DNA from: Halorubrum sp. CBA1229
GTDB lineage: Archaea > Halobacteriota > Halobacteria > Halobacteriales > Haloferacaceae
DNA length: 64,000 nt
Direction: 5' to 3'
Assembly (NCBI RefSeq): GCF_003721435.2
Contig: NZ_CP054585.1
Coordinates: forward strand, 2,976,001 to 3,040,000
Below, one piece after another: positions 8,778-17,779 of the stretch. The notes beneath the pieces were generated by a model that worked only from the letters and a program-made list of their open reading frames with translations, did not search any database and was not told the DNA's origin. A program made the translations under genes and the position numbers. The first letter of the stretch is position 1. Each line of letters starts with the position of its first letter.

Positions 8778-8837
8778 GGAGCGCGCCGGGCTCCGCGGGC
8801 CGGGGCGCTCGCCGTCGGGCCCTGATAGCGTCGCCGC

Positions 8838-11800
8838 TTACGCCAACGCCGCCGCGAGCTTCTCCACCGGGTGCGGCGGCTCGGGGGCGTCGCCGTCGCG
8901 CTCCTTCAGCTGGGTCCGGCAGGAGGCGCCGGGCGCGACGACCTCGTCGCCGTCGCTCTCGTCGACCTGGTCGAAGAGGATCCGACCGATGGCCTTGCTC
9001 ATCGAGTAGTGCTCGGCCTCGTAGCCGAACGAGCCGGCCATCCCGCAACAGGAGGAGTCGAGCGGGTCGACGCCGTAGCCGGCGCGGCGGAGCACGCCGA
9101 CGGCGTGGTGGTCCTTCTTCGTCGCCTTCTGGTGGCAGTGCCCGTGGTAGGTGAGCGACTCGGTGGGCGCGTCGAGGGCGAGCGCCTCGTCGAGCCGATG
9201 GGCGTCGACGTACTCCATAATCCCGTACGTGTTCTCGGAGACGGCCGCCACGTCGGCGTCGGGCACGTCGCTGGCGTCGCCGTCGAGCAGGTCGTGGTAG
9301 TCCGACTGGAGCATCACGGCGTCGGTCGGCTCCACGACGACTACGTCCCAGTCGTCGCGGACGTCGGGCGCGAGCGTCTCCACGGCGTCCCTCGCCGCCG
9401 CGCGCGACTCGTCGAGCATCCCCTTCGAGTGCGGCGGGCGCCCGCTCCCGTCGACGTCCGGGATCCGGACGTGGCAGTTCGCGGCCTCCAACACCCGGAC
9501 CGCGGCCTTCCCCGCGCCGGGGTTCGTGTAGGTGGTGTACACGTCGGGGAAGAGGAGGACGTCGCGGTCGGCCTCGGCGCGGGGGACGCCGGCGCCGCCG
9601 CGGGCCTCGAACCAGTCGGTCAGGCTCTCCGAGCGGAACGTCGGGAGGTCGCGCTCCTTCGCGATCCCGAGCGCCTTCTCCATGACGAGGCCGGCGCCGG
9701 GGAGCTTCCCGGGGAGGTTCGAGAGCGGCGCGAGCTTCGAGCCGAGCGGCGCGAGCGACTCGAAGTTCCCGAGCAGCCGGGTCCTGAGGTCGATCCCGTG
9801 CTCCTCGTGGTGGGCGTGCTCGACCTCGGCCTTCAGCTTCGCCATGTCGACGCCGCTCGGGCAGTCCTTCTTACACCCCTTACAGCCGACGCACAGATCC
9901 ATCACCTCCGTGACGAACTCGTCGTCGGTGGGGTCGTCCGGCAGCTCGCCGCTGATGGCGCCGCGGAGCATGTTCGCCCGGCCGCGGGTCGCCTGGATCT
10001 CCTCCTCGGAGGCGCGGTACGTCGGGCACATCACGCCGCCGGTCGTCTCCTGGGGCCCGCGACAGCCGCCGCAGCCGTGGCAGAGCTCGACCATCCCGCG
10101 CATCCCGTTGTCGACGGCCCACTCCATCGCGGGGTCGAAGGCGGCGTCGTACTGGTACTCCGAGTCGAACCGGAGGTTCGAGCTCATGTCGAAGTCGCCG
10201 CAGACGTTCCCGGGGTTGAGCAGCCAGTCGGGGTCGAACGCGGTCTTGAGGTCGCGGAACGACTCCCAGAGCTCGTCGCCGTACAGCTTCCGGTTCCACT
10301 GGGTCCGGGCGTGGCCGTCGCCGTGTTCGCCGGAGACCGACCCGCCGAGCCGGACGACGGCGTCGGTGACGCGGTCGGCGATGTCGACCATCGCCTCGAC
10401 GTCCTCGACCTCCTTCGTGTTGATCAGCGGGCGGATGTGGAGCACGCCGGGACCGGCGTGCGCGTAGAACGTCGCGAACGTGTCGTTGTCCTCGAGGATC
10501 TGCTGGAACTCGCGGGTGTACTCGGGGAGGTGCTCCGGGGGGATCGCGCAGTCCTCGATGAAGGAGATGTGCTTCTCGTCCGTGGTTCGCGACAGGAGGA
10601 TCGGGAGGCCGGCCTTCCGCATCTTCCAGAAGCGGTCGCGCTGCTCGGGGTCGTGCGCCTCCATGGCGTCGACCGCGCGGCGCGGCTGGCTCGTCACGTC
10701 GGCGGCGCCCTCGGTCGGGTCCGCCTCCGTCTCGGGGCGCGACCGGTCGTCGGTCGCGCCCACCCGGTCGGCGACGAGGTCGGCGACCTTCTGTTTCCCG
10801 TTCGCGTCGCTATCGGCGTAGAACTCGACGAGGAGGACGGAGTTCGTCCCCTCGGGTAACATGCCGACCACGTCCTCGAACTCCGGGGTGTCGGCGGCGA
10901 GCCCGAGGAGGACGTCGTCCATCACCTCGACCGCGGCGGGGTCGTGCTCGAGGATGGGCGACACGTCCTCCATCGCGTCGAGGAGGTCGTCGTACGTCAG
11001 GAGCGCGACCGCCTTCGTGTGGGGGATCTCGACGAGCGAGACCGTCGCCTCGGTGACCGTCGCGAGCGTCCCCTCGCTGCCGGCCATGAGCCGGGCGAGG
11101 TTGACCACCCCTTCCTCGCCGTACTCGCCGCGGTACTCGTCGAGCAGCCGGTCGAGGTTGTAGCCGGAGACGTTCCGCTTCATCTCCGGGAACCGCTCGT
11201 CGATCTCGCCGGCCTCCTCGTCGAGGATCCGGACGACCTCGGCGTGGATCCGCGGGAGCAGTTCGTCGGCGTCGGGGTCGGCCGACTCGCGGAGGTCGTC
11301 GACGGCGACCTCGCCGAACGCCGTCACCGTCCCGTCCGCGAGCACGACCTCCGCCTCCTCCACGTAGTGGTCCGTCTTCCCGTACTTCAGCGAGTGCGCG
11401 CCGGTCGAGTTGTTGCCGATGGCGCCGCCGACCGCCGACTTGTCTCGCCACGCCGGGTCGGGGGCGAACTTCAGCCCGTGGGGCTCGACCGCCGCGTTGA
11501 GGTCGCCCACGTACGCGCCCGCCTGGACCCGGGCCTCCTCCGCGTCCGGGTCGGTCGAGAGCACCGCGTCCATCGAGTCGGTGAGGTCGAGGACGACCGC
11601 CTCGTTGACCGTCTGCCCCGCGAGCGACGTGCCCCCGCCCCGCGGCAGCACGGGGACCCCCTCGGCGAAGCAGTACTCCTGGACCGCCGCCACGTCCGCG
11701 GTCGACTCCGGCATCACGACGCCGATGGGCGTGACCTCGTACGCCGAGGCGTCGGTCGCGTAGAGCCGCTTCGAGTAGTCGTCGAACCGCACGTCGCCGT

Positions 11801-11909
11801 CCACCCGGCGCTCGAGCGCGTCCACGAGCTCCGGCCGATCGGTCTCTCCCCCGGTGTAGTCGAAGTCCCCCCCGTCTCTGGGGTCCGGATCCGGCGTGTT
11901 GGTTGCCAT
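8838..11909 (-). CDS. FAD-linked oxidase / Fe-S protein, D-lactate dehydrogenase-like
   Basis: 1023-residue fusion of a GlcD-type flavin dehydrogenase and a GlpC/HdrD-type Fe-S module. The PCMH FAD-binding domain is at about 50-290 (PRGGGTSLAGQTV; GGAIGNNSTGAHSLKYG) and the FAD-oxidase C domain at about 300-560 (SGEHGDGHART). Two 4Fe-4S motifs follow: CHGCGGCRGP near 610 and CVGCKGCKKDCPSG near 670. A cysteine-rich CCG domain sits near the end (YHGHCHQK, CCGMAGSFGYE). It oxidises a 2-hydroxy acid and passes electrons through Fe-S clusters to the quinone pool. The divergent LUD genes favour D-lactate over D-2-hydroxyglutarate, but that is inference. Its tail is clearly homologous to that of the protein at 12625. 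Confidence 0.85.
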   Translation of the reverse strand: MATNTPDPDPRDGGDFDYTGGETDRPELVDALERRVDGDVRFDDYSKRLYATDASAYEVTPIGVVMPESTADVAAVQEYCFAEGVPVLPRGGGTSLAGQTVNEAVVLDLTDSMDAVLSTDPDAEEARVQAGAYVGDLNAAVEPHGLKFAPDPAWRDKSAVGGAIGNNSTGAHSLKYGKTDHYVEEAEVVLADGTVTAFGEVAVDDLRESADPDADELLPRIHAEVVRILDEEAGEIDERFPEMKRNVSGYNLDRLLDEYRGEYGEEGVVNLARLMAGSEGTLATVTEATVSLVEIPHTKAVALLTYDDLLDAMEDVSPILEHDPAAVEVMDDVLLGLAADTPEFEDVVGMLPEGTNSVLLVEFYADSDANGKQKVADLVADRVGATDDRSRPETEADPTEGAADVTSQPRRAVDAMEAHDPEQRDRFWKMRKAGLPILLSRTTDEKHISFIEDCAIPPEHLPEYTREFQQILEDNDTFATFYAHAGPGVLHIRPLINTKEVEDVEAMVDIADRVTDAVVRLGGSVSGEHGDGHARTQWNRKLYGDELWESFRDLKTAFDPDWLLNPGNVCGDFDMSSNLRFDSEYQYDAAFDPAMEWAVDNGMRGMVELCHGCGGCRGPQETTGGVMCPTYRASEEEIQATRGRANMLRGAISGELPDDPTDDEFVTEVMDLCVGCKGCKKDCPSGVDMAKLKAEVEHAHHEEHGIDLRTRLLGNFESLAPLGSKLAPLSNLPGKLPGAGLVMEKALGIAKERDLPTFRSESLTDWFEARGGAGVPRAEADRDVLLFPDVYTTYTNPGAGKAAVRVLEAANCHVRIPDVDGSGRPPHSKGMLDESRAAARDAVETLAPDVRDDWDVVVVEPTDAVMLQSDYHDLLDGDASDVPDADVAAVSENTYGIMEYVDAHRLDEALALDAPTESLTYHGHCHQKATKKDHHAVGVLRRAGYGVDPLDSSCCGMAGSFGYEAEHYSMSKAIGRILFDQVDESDGDEVVAPGASCRTQLKERDGDAPEPPHPVEKLAAALA

Positions 11910-12044
11910 GGGAGACCATCACGGTCGAACTATGAAAAATCCCCTGACCCCGACGGGAGCGCGGGAATCCGGCGACGGCCGCCGGAATCGTCGGCGCGCG
12001 GGAGCCGGCGCAACACCCATATATATCCCCTTGAATGATGACGT
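11910..12044. promoter_or_regulatory. Divergent promoter of the lactate-utilisation locus
   Basis: This 135-base region separates the two outward-facing lactate genes. On the plus strand ATATATAT (12019-12026) is 26 bases before ATG 12045. On the minus strand the candidate box is the T-rich run opposite 11933-11942. A shared operator in between would allow joint induction; I see no clear dyad. Confidence 0.55.
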
Positions 12045-12632
12045 ATGTCAGCCGCCGACCGCTCGACGTTCAAGCGTCGACTCGACTCCCTCGGCGTCAC
12101 CGTCACCGAGGGGCCTGCGAGCGAGTGTGAAGACCTGGTCGACGAGGCCGCCGGCGACCCGGCTGTCGGGGTCGCGCTCGCCGAGGAGGGCGACGACGCG
12201 GACGAAGGGTCGATCGCGCTCCCGGACCGAGTCGCGACCGACCCGACCACGGCCGAGCTCCGCGCGGCCCACACCGGGGTCACGGACGCGTCGCTGGGCG
12301 TCGCCGAGTACGGGAGCGTCGCGATCGAGGCAGACACCGCCGGCACGGAGCCGGTGAGCCTCTTCGTCGACCGCCACGTGGTCGTCCTCCGCGAAGGCGA
12401 CCTCGTTCCGGACATGCCCGACGCGTTCGACTGGCTCGGCCCGAAGGCGCGCGACGAGTCGGTCGACGTGGTGTTCGCGACCGGCCCGAGCGCGACCGCC
12501 GACATGGGCGGGCTCGTCCACGGCGCGCACGGGCCGAAAGAGGTGCACGTGGTGCTGTTGCGGGGGGACGACGCGGGTGCGGACGAAAACGCCGATACCA
12601 CGTCCGACTCGGAGGTGACCGCCGATGAGTAG
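12045..12632 (+). CDS. LUD domain protein, LutC-like
   Basis: 195-residue protein of the LUD (lactate utilisation) family. LutC-type features are the GVTDASLGVAEYGSVAI strand-turn-strand, the LFVDRHVVVLREGDLVPDM segment and the C-terminal ATGPSATADMGGLVHGAHGP motif. In bacteria LutABC oxidises lactate to pyruvate through an Fe-S route, and LutC is the small subunit without clusters. It overlaps the next gene by 8 bases, indicating translational coupling. A TATA box 26 bases upstream makes ATG 12045 secure. Function by family and context; substrate inferred. Confidence 0.84.
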   Translation: MSAADRSTFKRRLDSLGVTVTEGPASECEDLVDEAAGDPAVGVALAEEGDDADEGSIALPDRVATDPTTAELRAAHTGVTDASLGVAEYGSVAIEADTAGTEPVSLFVDRHVVVLREGDLVPDMPDAFDWLGPKARDESVDVVFATGPSATADMGGLVHGAHGPKEVHVVLLRGDDAGADENADTTSDSEVTADE

Positions 12633-14859
12633 CGACGCGTCGAAGGGCGAGCGCATCCGCGAGCTGATGGCCACCGAGGGCGACGCGGTCGCCGAGAACA
12701 CCCGCGGCTTCAATCAGGGGCGGATCGAGTCGACCGGGCGGCTCGACGACTACGAAGAGCTGAAGGCCGACGCCCGCGAGATCAAGGAGGACGCGATCGC
12801 TCGGCTCCCGGAGCTCATCGACGAGGTGCGAGAGACCGTCGAGGCCAACGGCGGGACCGTGTACGTCGCCGACGACGCCGCGGACGCGAACCGGTACATC
12901 ACCGAGCTGACCGCGGAGCAGCGCGACGCCGACCGCCTCGTGAAGTCGAAGTCGATGACCAGCGAGGAGATCGAAGTGAACGAGGCGCTGGAGGCCGCGG
13001 GCGTGGAGGTGGTCGAGACGGACCTCGGCGAGTGGGTGCTCCAAGTCGCCGACGAGGCGCCCTCCCACATCGTCGCGCCGGCGATCCACAAGTCCCGCGA
13101 GGGGATCGCGGAGCTGTTCGCGGAGCGGTTCGACCCGGAGGACCCGCCGGAGACCGCCGAGGAGCTCACCATGTTCGCCCGCGAGCGGCTCGGGGAGCTG
13201 ATCGAGGACGCCGACGTGGGGATGACCGGCGCGAACTTCATCGCGGCTGACTCCGGTACCATGCTGTTAGTCACCAGCGAGGGCAACGCCCGGAAGACGG
13301 TGACCGCGACGGACACCCATATCGCGGTCGCGGGCGTCGAGAAGATCGTCCCGACCGTCGAGGAGTTCGCCCCCTTCGTCGAGCTGATCGGGCGCTCGGG
13401 GACGGGACAGGACGTGACCTCCTACATCTCCACGCTGACCCCACCGGTCGACTCGCCGGTTCCGGACTTCCGGAACGACGCGGACCCGCTCGCCGACGGC
13501 TCGGGCGACGACCGCGATTTCCACCTCGTCCTCATCGACAACGGCCGAATGGCGATGCGCGACGACGAGCAGCTGAAGGAGACGCTGTACTGCATCCGGT
13601 GTTCCGCCTGCTCGAACGCCTGCGGGAACTTCCAGAGCGTCGGGGGCCACGCGTTCGGCGGCGAGACGTACTCCGGCGGGATCGCGACCGGCTGGGAGGC
13701 GGGCATCGAGGGGCTCGACACCGCCGCCGAGTTCAACGACCTCTGTACCGGCTGTTCTCGCTGCGTCCCCGCCTGTCCGGTCGAGATCGATATCCCGTGG
13801 ATCAACACGGTCGTCCGCGACCGGATCAACCGCGGCGAGGCCGACCCCGGACAGACGGACTGGATGTTCGAGGAGTTGGTCCCGGACGAAGAACCCGGCG
13901 GGCTCGACCTGCGAACGCGCCTCGTCGGCAACTACGAGACGCTGGCGAAGTGGGGGAGCCGGACCGCGCCGGTCGCGAACCGGCTCGCCGACGCGGGGCC
14001 GGTGCGCGCGATCGCGGAGCGCGTCGCCGGGATCGACCGGCGGCGCGACCTGCCCGAGTTCGCGAGCGAGTCGCTCGTCGACTGGTTCGATGCCCGCGGT
14101 GGCCCCCGGGTTCCGGTCGACTCGGCCGAGCGCGAGGCCGTGCTCTACCCCGACACGGCGACGAACTACGTCGACGTCGACCGCGGGAAGGCCGCCGTGC
14201 GCGCGCTGGAGGCGCTCGACGTCCACGTGCGGATCCCGGACCTCCCGGGGAGCGGCCGCCCGCCGCTCTCGCAGGGGATGATCGCGACCGCCGAGTCGGC
14301 CGCCGAGGACGTGTACGCCGGGCTCGCGACCCACGTCGACGCCGGCCGCGACGTGGTCGTGATAGAGCCGAGCGACCTCGCGATGTTCCGGAGCGAGTAC
14401 AAGAAGTTCCTCCCCGAGGCCTCCCACGAGCGACTCGCCGAGGCCAGCTACGACGTGATGGAGTACTGCTTCGGCCTGCTGGAGAACGGCGGGGACCCGG
14501 CCGCGCTGCGCGCGCCGGCCGAGGGGACCGGCCCGGTGGCGTCCGGGACGCGCGTCGCCTATCACCCGCACTGTCAGGCGCGGACGATCGGCGTCGGCGA
14601 GCACGCCACCGCCGTCATGGAGGCGCTCGGCTATGACGTGCGCGTCTCCGACACCGAGTGCTGCGGGATGGCGGGCTCGTTCGGGTACAAAAGCGACTAC
14701 TACGAGCTGAGCATGGACGTCGGCGAGCCGATTCGGGAGCAGTTCGGCGACACCGACCGCACCGTCGTCGCCGCCGGGACCTCCTGCACCGAGCAGATCG
14801 ACGCGCTCCTCGGGGACGCGCCGATGCACCCGGTCGAGCTGGTCGCGCCGCGGGAGTGA
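12625..14859 (+). CDS. LUD domain + Fe-S + CCG-domain protein, LutB/LutA fusion-like
   Basis: 744 residues. The LUD domain is at about 20-290 (MTGANFIAADSGTMLLVTSEGN). Two 4Fe-4S motifs follow: CIRCSACSNAC from residue 323 and CTGCSRCVPACP from residue 374. A linker and a single CCG cysteine-rich domain come next (YHPHCQARTIG, CCGMAGSFGYK near 680). This joins in one chain what bacteria split into LutB (LUD plus Fe-S) and LutA (CCG domains). From GLDLRTRLVGNYETLA onward it aligns with the tail of the divergent dehydrogenase, so one arose by domain duplication from the other. It is probably the Fe-S core of the lactate oxidation complex, together with the LutC-like subunit. Confidence 0.85.
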   Translation: MSSDASKGERIRELMATEGDAVAENTRGFNQGRIESTGRLDDYEELKADAREIKEDAIARLPELIDEVRETVEANGGTVYVADDAADANRYITELTAEQRDADRLVKSKSMTSEEIEVNEALEAAGVEVVETDLGEWVLQVADEAPSHIVAPAIHKSREGIAELFAERFDPEDPPETAEELTMFARERLGELIEDADVGMTGANFIAADSGTMLLVTSEGNARKTVTATDTHIAVAGVEKIVPTVEEFAPFVELIGRSGTGQDVTSYISTLTPPVDSPVPDFRNDADPLADGSGDDRDFHLVLIDNGRMAMRDDEQLKETLYCIRCSACSNACGNFQSVGGHAFGGETYSGGIATGWEAGIEGLDTAAEFNDLCTGCSRCVPACPVEIDIPWINTVVRDRINRGEADPGQTDWMFEELVPDEEPGGLDLRTRLVGNYETLAKWGSRTAPVANRLADAGPVRAIAERVAGIDRRRDLPEFASESLVDWFDARGGPRVPVDSAEREAVLYPDTATNYVDVDRGKAAVRALEALDVHVRIPDLPGSGRPPLSQGMIATAESAAEDVYAGLATHVDAGRDVVVIEPSDLAMFRSEYKKFLPEASHERLAEASYDVMEYCFGLLENGGDPAALRAPAEGTGPVASGTRVAYHPHCQARTIGVGEHATAVMEALGYDVRVSDTECCGMAGSFGYKSDYYELSMDVGEPIREQFGDTDRTVVAAGTSCTEQIDALLGDAPMHPVELVAPRE

Positions 14860-14959
14860 GGCCTGCCGGGGGCTGATCCCGCTAACGCCCGCTCCCCGCG
14901 TCTGACGGACGTCGTTCGACAACGAACGCTTAATAGGCGCGCTCGTGACCGTATGGCAT

Positions 14960-15271
14960 ATGAACGCGGCTCCACAGGAGATCACGTCGCTCGTCGGTCG
15001 TGAGGTGTACTCGAACAACGGTGTCTTCGTCGGGGAGATCGAGGACGTGCGCCTCGATCTGGACGCGCGGTCGGTGACCGGACTCGCGCTTGCGGAGCTC
15101 AACCGCGAGCTGTTCGCCGGGCGCGTCGACGGGAACAGCGGCGTCATCGTCCCGTACCGCTGGGTCCGGGCCGTCGGCGACGTCGTGCTCATCAACGACG
15201 TCATCGAGCGGCTGGACACGGGCGGCGACGAGAACGAGGCCGAGGTCGGCCAGTCCGCGGGATCTAGTTAA
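14960..15271 (+). CDS. PRC-barrel domain protein
   Basis: 103-residue single PRC-barrel domain. ITSLVGREVYSNNGVFVGEIEDVRL is the usual entry and VIVPYRWVRAVGDVVLI the closing strands. PRC-barrels are RNA/protein interaction modules; in haloarchaea stand-alone copies are common and one group, CdpB, acts in cell division, but this assignment is not certain here. The start at ATG 14960 rests on the TATA box GCTTAATA at 14928-14935. Its TAA shares bases with the stop of the convergent DUF5789 gene. Confidence 0.82.
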   Translation: MNAAPQEITSLVGREVYSNNGVFVGEIEDVRLDLDARSVTGLALAELNRELFAGRVDGNSGVIVPYRWVRAVGDVVLINDVIERLDTGGDENEAEVGQSAGSS

Positions 15272-15594
15272 AAGGGGAGCGCGTCGCGCAGGCTGGCTAA
15301 GACGCCGCCGCCTTCGCGCCGCTCGCGGTCGAACACGGGGTACAGCGCGTCGAGGAACTCGGTCTCGTTCTCGAACTCGGTCTGTGGCACCTGTTCCAGC
15401 GCCTCCGAGAGGCGGATCGTCCGGCCCTTGGCGTCGTAGGGGATCTCGCTGTCGTCGAGCGCGTCGACGATCTCGTCGCCGGTCGCGGGGAACGAGACGC
15501 CGGCCTCCTCGACCCGCTCGTCCAGCACGGCGATGCCGAACTCGATCGCGTCGGGCTCCGAGGAACCGCCGCCGCCGGGTGGGCGTGCTGCCAT
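15268..15594 (-). CDS. DUF5789 family protein
   Basis: 108-residue acidic protein of haloarchaeal DUF5789 type: LDERVEEAGVSFPATGDEIVDAL followed by EIPYDAKGRTIRLSEAL and FLDALYPVFDRERR. The layout suggests a small alpha/beta DNA- or RNA-associated fold, but no function is established to my knowledge. A strong TATA box (TTTAAAAA, minus strand, about 15617-15626) lies about 27 bases before ATG 15594. It converges on the PRC-barrel gene with overlapping stop codons. Confidence 0.72.
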   Translation of the reverse strand: MAARPPGGGGSSEPDAIEFGIAVLDERVEEAGVSFPATGDEIVDALDDSEIPYDAKGRTIRLSEALEQVPQTEFENETEFLDALYPVFDRERREGGGVLASLRDALPF

Positions 15595-15706
15595 CGCACC
15601 GACGTACTCGCTCGCTCCTTTTTAAACCCATGCTCGCGCGACGGCTCGCTCGCGGGGGCCTCGCGCGCGTACCGCGACCGCGCCGGGGTCGAGTTCCCCG
15701 GGCGGC

Positions 15707-16120
15707 TCACTCCGGGAGCGACTCTTCGGGCGGGACCGCGTCGAGCACGGCGAGCTCCATCCCGTCGCCGGAGCGGTCGAACGCGGCGACCGTCTCGTCG
15801 TCGTACGGCGGGACCGCGACGAGCACGACCGCGGCGAGATCGTCGGTCTTCGACACGCCGAGGAACCCGTCGGGGTGCGAGAGGAACCGCGCGCCGCCGT
15901 GGCCCGCCGGGGTGCCGAGGTCGACGCCGAACACCGCGTTCACCGACCCGCCGACATCCGGGGTGAAATGCGTCAGCACCGGCGTCTCCGGGTCGAGTTC
16001 GGTGTCGACCTCGAAGTCGCCGGCGCGCGTCGCCGACAGCCGGAGGTTCGTCTCGCCCGGATCGCGCTCCGCGGCGCGTTCGAGCAGCACCGTCAGCAGG
16101 TCGCGGGTGACGTGGATCAC
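15707..16120 (-). CDS. Uncharacterised protein coupled to MBL-fold gene
   Basis: 137 residues from GTG 16120 (IHVTRDLLTVLLERAAERDP). The mixed alpha/beta sequence has a central FTPDVGGSVNAVFGVDLGTPAG and ends acidic; there are no catalytic or metal motifs and no membrane segment. The frame extends upstream, but only through the antisense-like, Arg-rich phase of the preceding gene. The GTG sits 2 bases after that gene's stop (TGAGCGTG), a classic coupled start. The domain resembles a Mov34/JAB-like fold in its DLL..LLE..A opening only vaguely, and I do not assign it. The pair likely forms one functional unit. Confidence 0.75.
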   Translation of the reverse strand: MIHVTRDLLTVLLERAAERDPGETNLRLSATRAGDFEVDTELDPETPVLTHFTPDVGGSVNAVFGVDLGTPAGHGGARFLSHPDGFLGVSKTDDLAAVVLVAVPPYDDETVAAFDRSGDGMELAVLDAVPPEESLPE

Positions 16121-16122
16121 GC

Positions 16123-16821
16123 TCAGATCCCGATCGCGGACCGGAGCGTCTTCACGTAGAGCCCCGGCGCCTTCCCCCGCGAGTTCGAGAGCGCGTCCTC
16201 CACCGCGATCGCCGCGCCGTCGAGCACGCCGACGCCGTGACCCACCAGCACGCGGTCCGGGTCGTGGCCCGAGAGCGCCTCCGTCGGCGGCGTCAGCCTG
16301 AGCATCGGATGGACGCCGATCCGCTCGCGGTCCCCGCGGAAGTACGACGAGGAGCCGAGCGACTCGGGGACGATCAGGGTCTCCCCGTCGAAGAAGCCGG
16401 CCTCCTGCCACGGCGGCAGCGAGGAGTCGCGGATCCGGAACGCCTCGAAGCCGGTGTCGGCGAGCCGGTCCCCGAACCGCTCGACGGGGGCGTTGAGCTC
16501 CCTCGCGACGCCCGTCATCCACTCGGGGACCCACACCGAGACGTCGTGACGGGTCGCGATCGCGGCGCTGTCCCGCTTGTGTCGGTCGAGGCCGACGACG
16601 ACGCCGGCGACCGTCCCGAGCTCTCCCAGCAGGTCGTCGAGCCCGGGGGCGTCAACAGGATCGAACACCCAGACGTCGTCGGTCTCGCTCTCGTCGTTCG
16701 GGACCGCGATCGCGTGGCTCGCGCGCTCCATCGTCTCGTCGGGGTACGCGATCCAGCCGACGCCGCCGTCGAACCGATCGATCTCGTGGAGGTCACCGTC
16801 GCCGTCGCCTTTCATTCCCAT
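16123..16821 (-). CDS. MBL-fold-like protein lacking the metal-binding HxHxDH motif
   Basis: 232 residues with the topology of a metallo-beta-lactamase-fold domain: DVWVFDPVDAPGLDDLLGELG followed by VAGVVVGLDRHKRDSAAIA. In active enzymes the equivalent of VVVGLDRHKRD is xxTHxHxDH, and here only one His and one Asp remain. Later ligand positions are also not evident (LVGHGVGVLDGAAI is a relic of the GHTPG/H strand). A metal-independent binding or scaffold role is therefore likely. An alternative start two codons in (MKGDGDGD) is possible. Coupled to the downstream 137-residue gene. Confidence 0.78.
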   Translation of the reverse strand: MGMKGDGDGDLHEIDRFDGGVGWIAYPDETMERASHAIAVPNDESETDDVWVFDPVDAPGLDDLLGELGTVAGVVVGLDRHKRDSAAIATRHDVSVWVPEWMTGVARELNAPVERFGDRLADTGFEAFRIRDSSLPPWQEAGFFDGETLIVPESLGSSSYFRGDRERIGVHPMLRLTPPTEALSGHDPDRVLVGHGVGVLDGAAIAVEDALSNSRGKAPGLYVKTLRSAIGI

Positions 16822-16914
16822 ACCGACGCTTCGGCCCGGATCCCTTTCAACCCGTCTCCGGCGGTGAGGGAACCGGTCTCGCTCGCGCCGGGACGCCGCG
16901 GGCGCCGCCGACGC

Positions 16915-17475
16915 CTACGCCTCGGGCCACTTGATCGAACAGCCGCGGGAGGGGCGGTCCGGGATATCGACGCTTTCGCCCGCGAGCACCGACTCCACGG
17001 CTGCTCTGACGTAGAACTCGGTCGGCTCGTCGTCCGGGTCGAGCGCGTCGTCGAGCCGGCCGTGATACCGGAGCCGCCACGCGTCGCCCTCGCGGCCGAA
17101 CAGGAACGGGTCGGGCGTACAGACCGCGCCGTACGCCTCGGCGACCGCGCCCGTCTCGTCGCGGAGGTACGCGTCGTAGGCGATCGCCCCGTCGGCGACC
17201 CGTTCGCGCATCGCCGCAAACGAGTCCTCGGCGTACTCGTCGGCGTCGTTGGGGTTGATCCCGACGACCGCGAGGTCGTCGTGCTCGGCCGCGAGCTCGT
17301 TGAGCAGATCGAACTTCGCCTGCGCGTACGGGCAGTGGTTACAGGTGAAAACGACGAGCAGCGCGTCCGCGTCGAACGAGTCGAGCGCGTGCGTCTCACC
17401 GTCGACGCCCGGCAGTTCGAAGTCGGGGGCCGCGTCGCCGCGGTCGAGCGCCGAGTCGGACTCTTTCATCACCAT
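16915..17475 (-). CDS. Thioredoxin-fold redoxin (AhpC/TSA-like) protein
   Basis: 186-residue cytoplasmic redoxin. DRGDAAPDFELPGVDGE is the peroxiredoxin/TlpA entry. The active-site CxxC is in VVFTCNHCPYAQAK near residue 44-47, and the cis-Pro/strand region AVCTPDPFLFGREG follows. This CNHCPY form belongs to the thioredoxin-family group that reduces disulfides or peroxides. The start ATG 17475 (or 17469) is chosen because upstream sequence in the same frame belongs to a different, membrane-type frame. The C-terminal RGCSIKWPEA is conserved in the group. Confidence 0.85.
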   Translation of the reverse strand: MVMKESDSALDRGDAAPDFELPGVDGETHALDSFDADALLVVFTCNHCPYAQAKFDLLNELAAEHDDLAVVGINPNDADEYAEDSFAAMRERVADGAIAYDAYLRDETGAVAEAYGAVCTPDPFLFGREGDAWRLRYHGRLDDALDPDDEPTEFYVRAAVESVLAGESVDIPDRPSRGCSIKWPEA

Positions 17476-17515
17476 GCGAGACGCTACCGGCGGCGGAAGG
17501 AAAACGGTTCCGCGG

Positions 17516-17779
17516 TCACCGCCGCCCGAACACCCGCGCGAGGGCGCGGGCCGTCCCGAGCGCGGCCAGCCAGCACGCCGCGAACGCGAGCGACGCGGCG
17601 AGCGAGGCCGCGAGGGCCGGGAGCCCGGCGACCGCAGCGACCAGTCCGGCAGCCGTGGCGAGGATCGCCGCGACGGCGGCGAGTAGGCCGCGAGCGGCTC
17701 GGACCGGCCGGACGTCCCGCGCCGTGTTCGGTCCTCGCGTTTGCCCCGGTCGTCGTGCTCGCCCCTCGCTCGGTCGCAC
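17516..17779 (-). CDS. Possible small hydrophobic membrane protein
   Basis: 87 residues from GTG 17779. After a basic N-terminus, residues 30-82 are almost wholly Ala/Leu/Val/Gly and would form two membrane helices. A TTTAGG box about 27 bases before the GTG fits a leaderless start, and the gene would lie 40 bases upstream of the redoxin gene. Low complexity in a GC-rich genome can produce such frames by chance, so I rate it as about even. Confidence 0.42.
   Translation of the reverse strand: MRPSEGRARRPGQTRGPNTARDVRPVRAARGLLAAVAAILATAAGLVAAVAGLPALAASLAASLAFAACWLAALGTARALARVFGRR

Noticed and set aside
8871-10859. A 662-codon plus-strand frame within the dehydrogenase gene
   Set aside because: Antisense shadow of the FAD/Fe-S protein; the real gene carries FAD and Cys motifs.
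15655-15706. Possible tRNA T-arm-like sequence GGGGTCGAGTTCCCC
   Set aside because: Loop does not match TTCRANY and no acceptor, D or anticodon arms can be formed around it.
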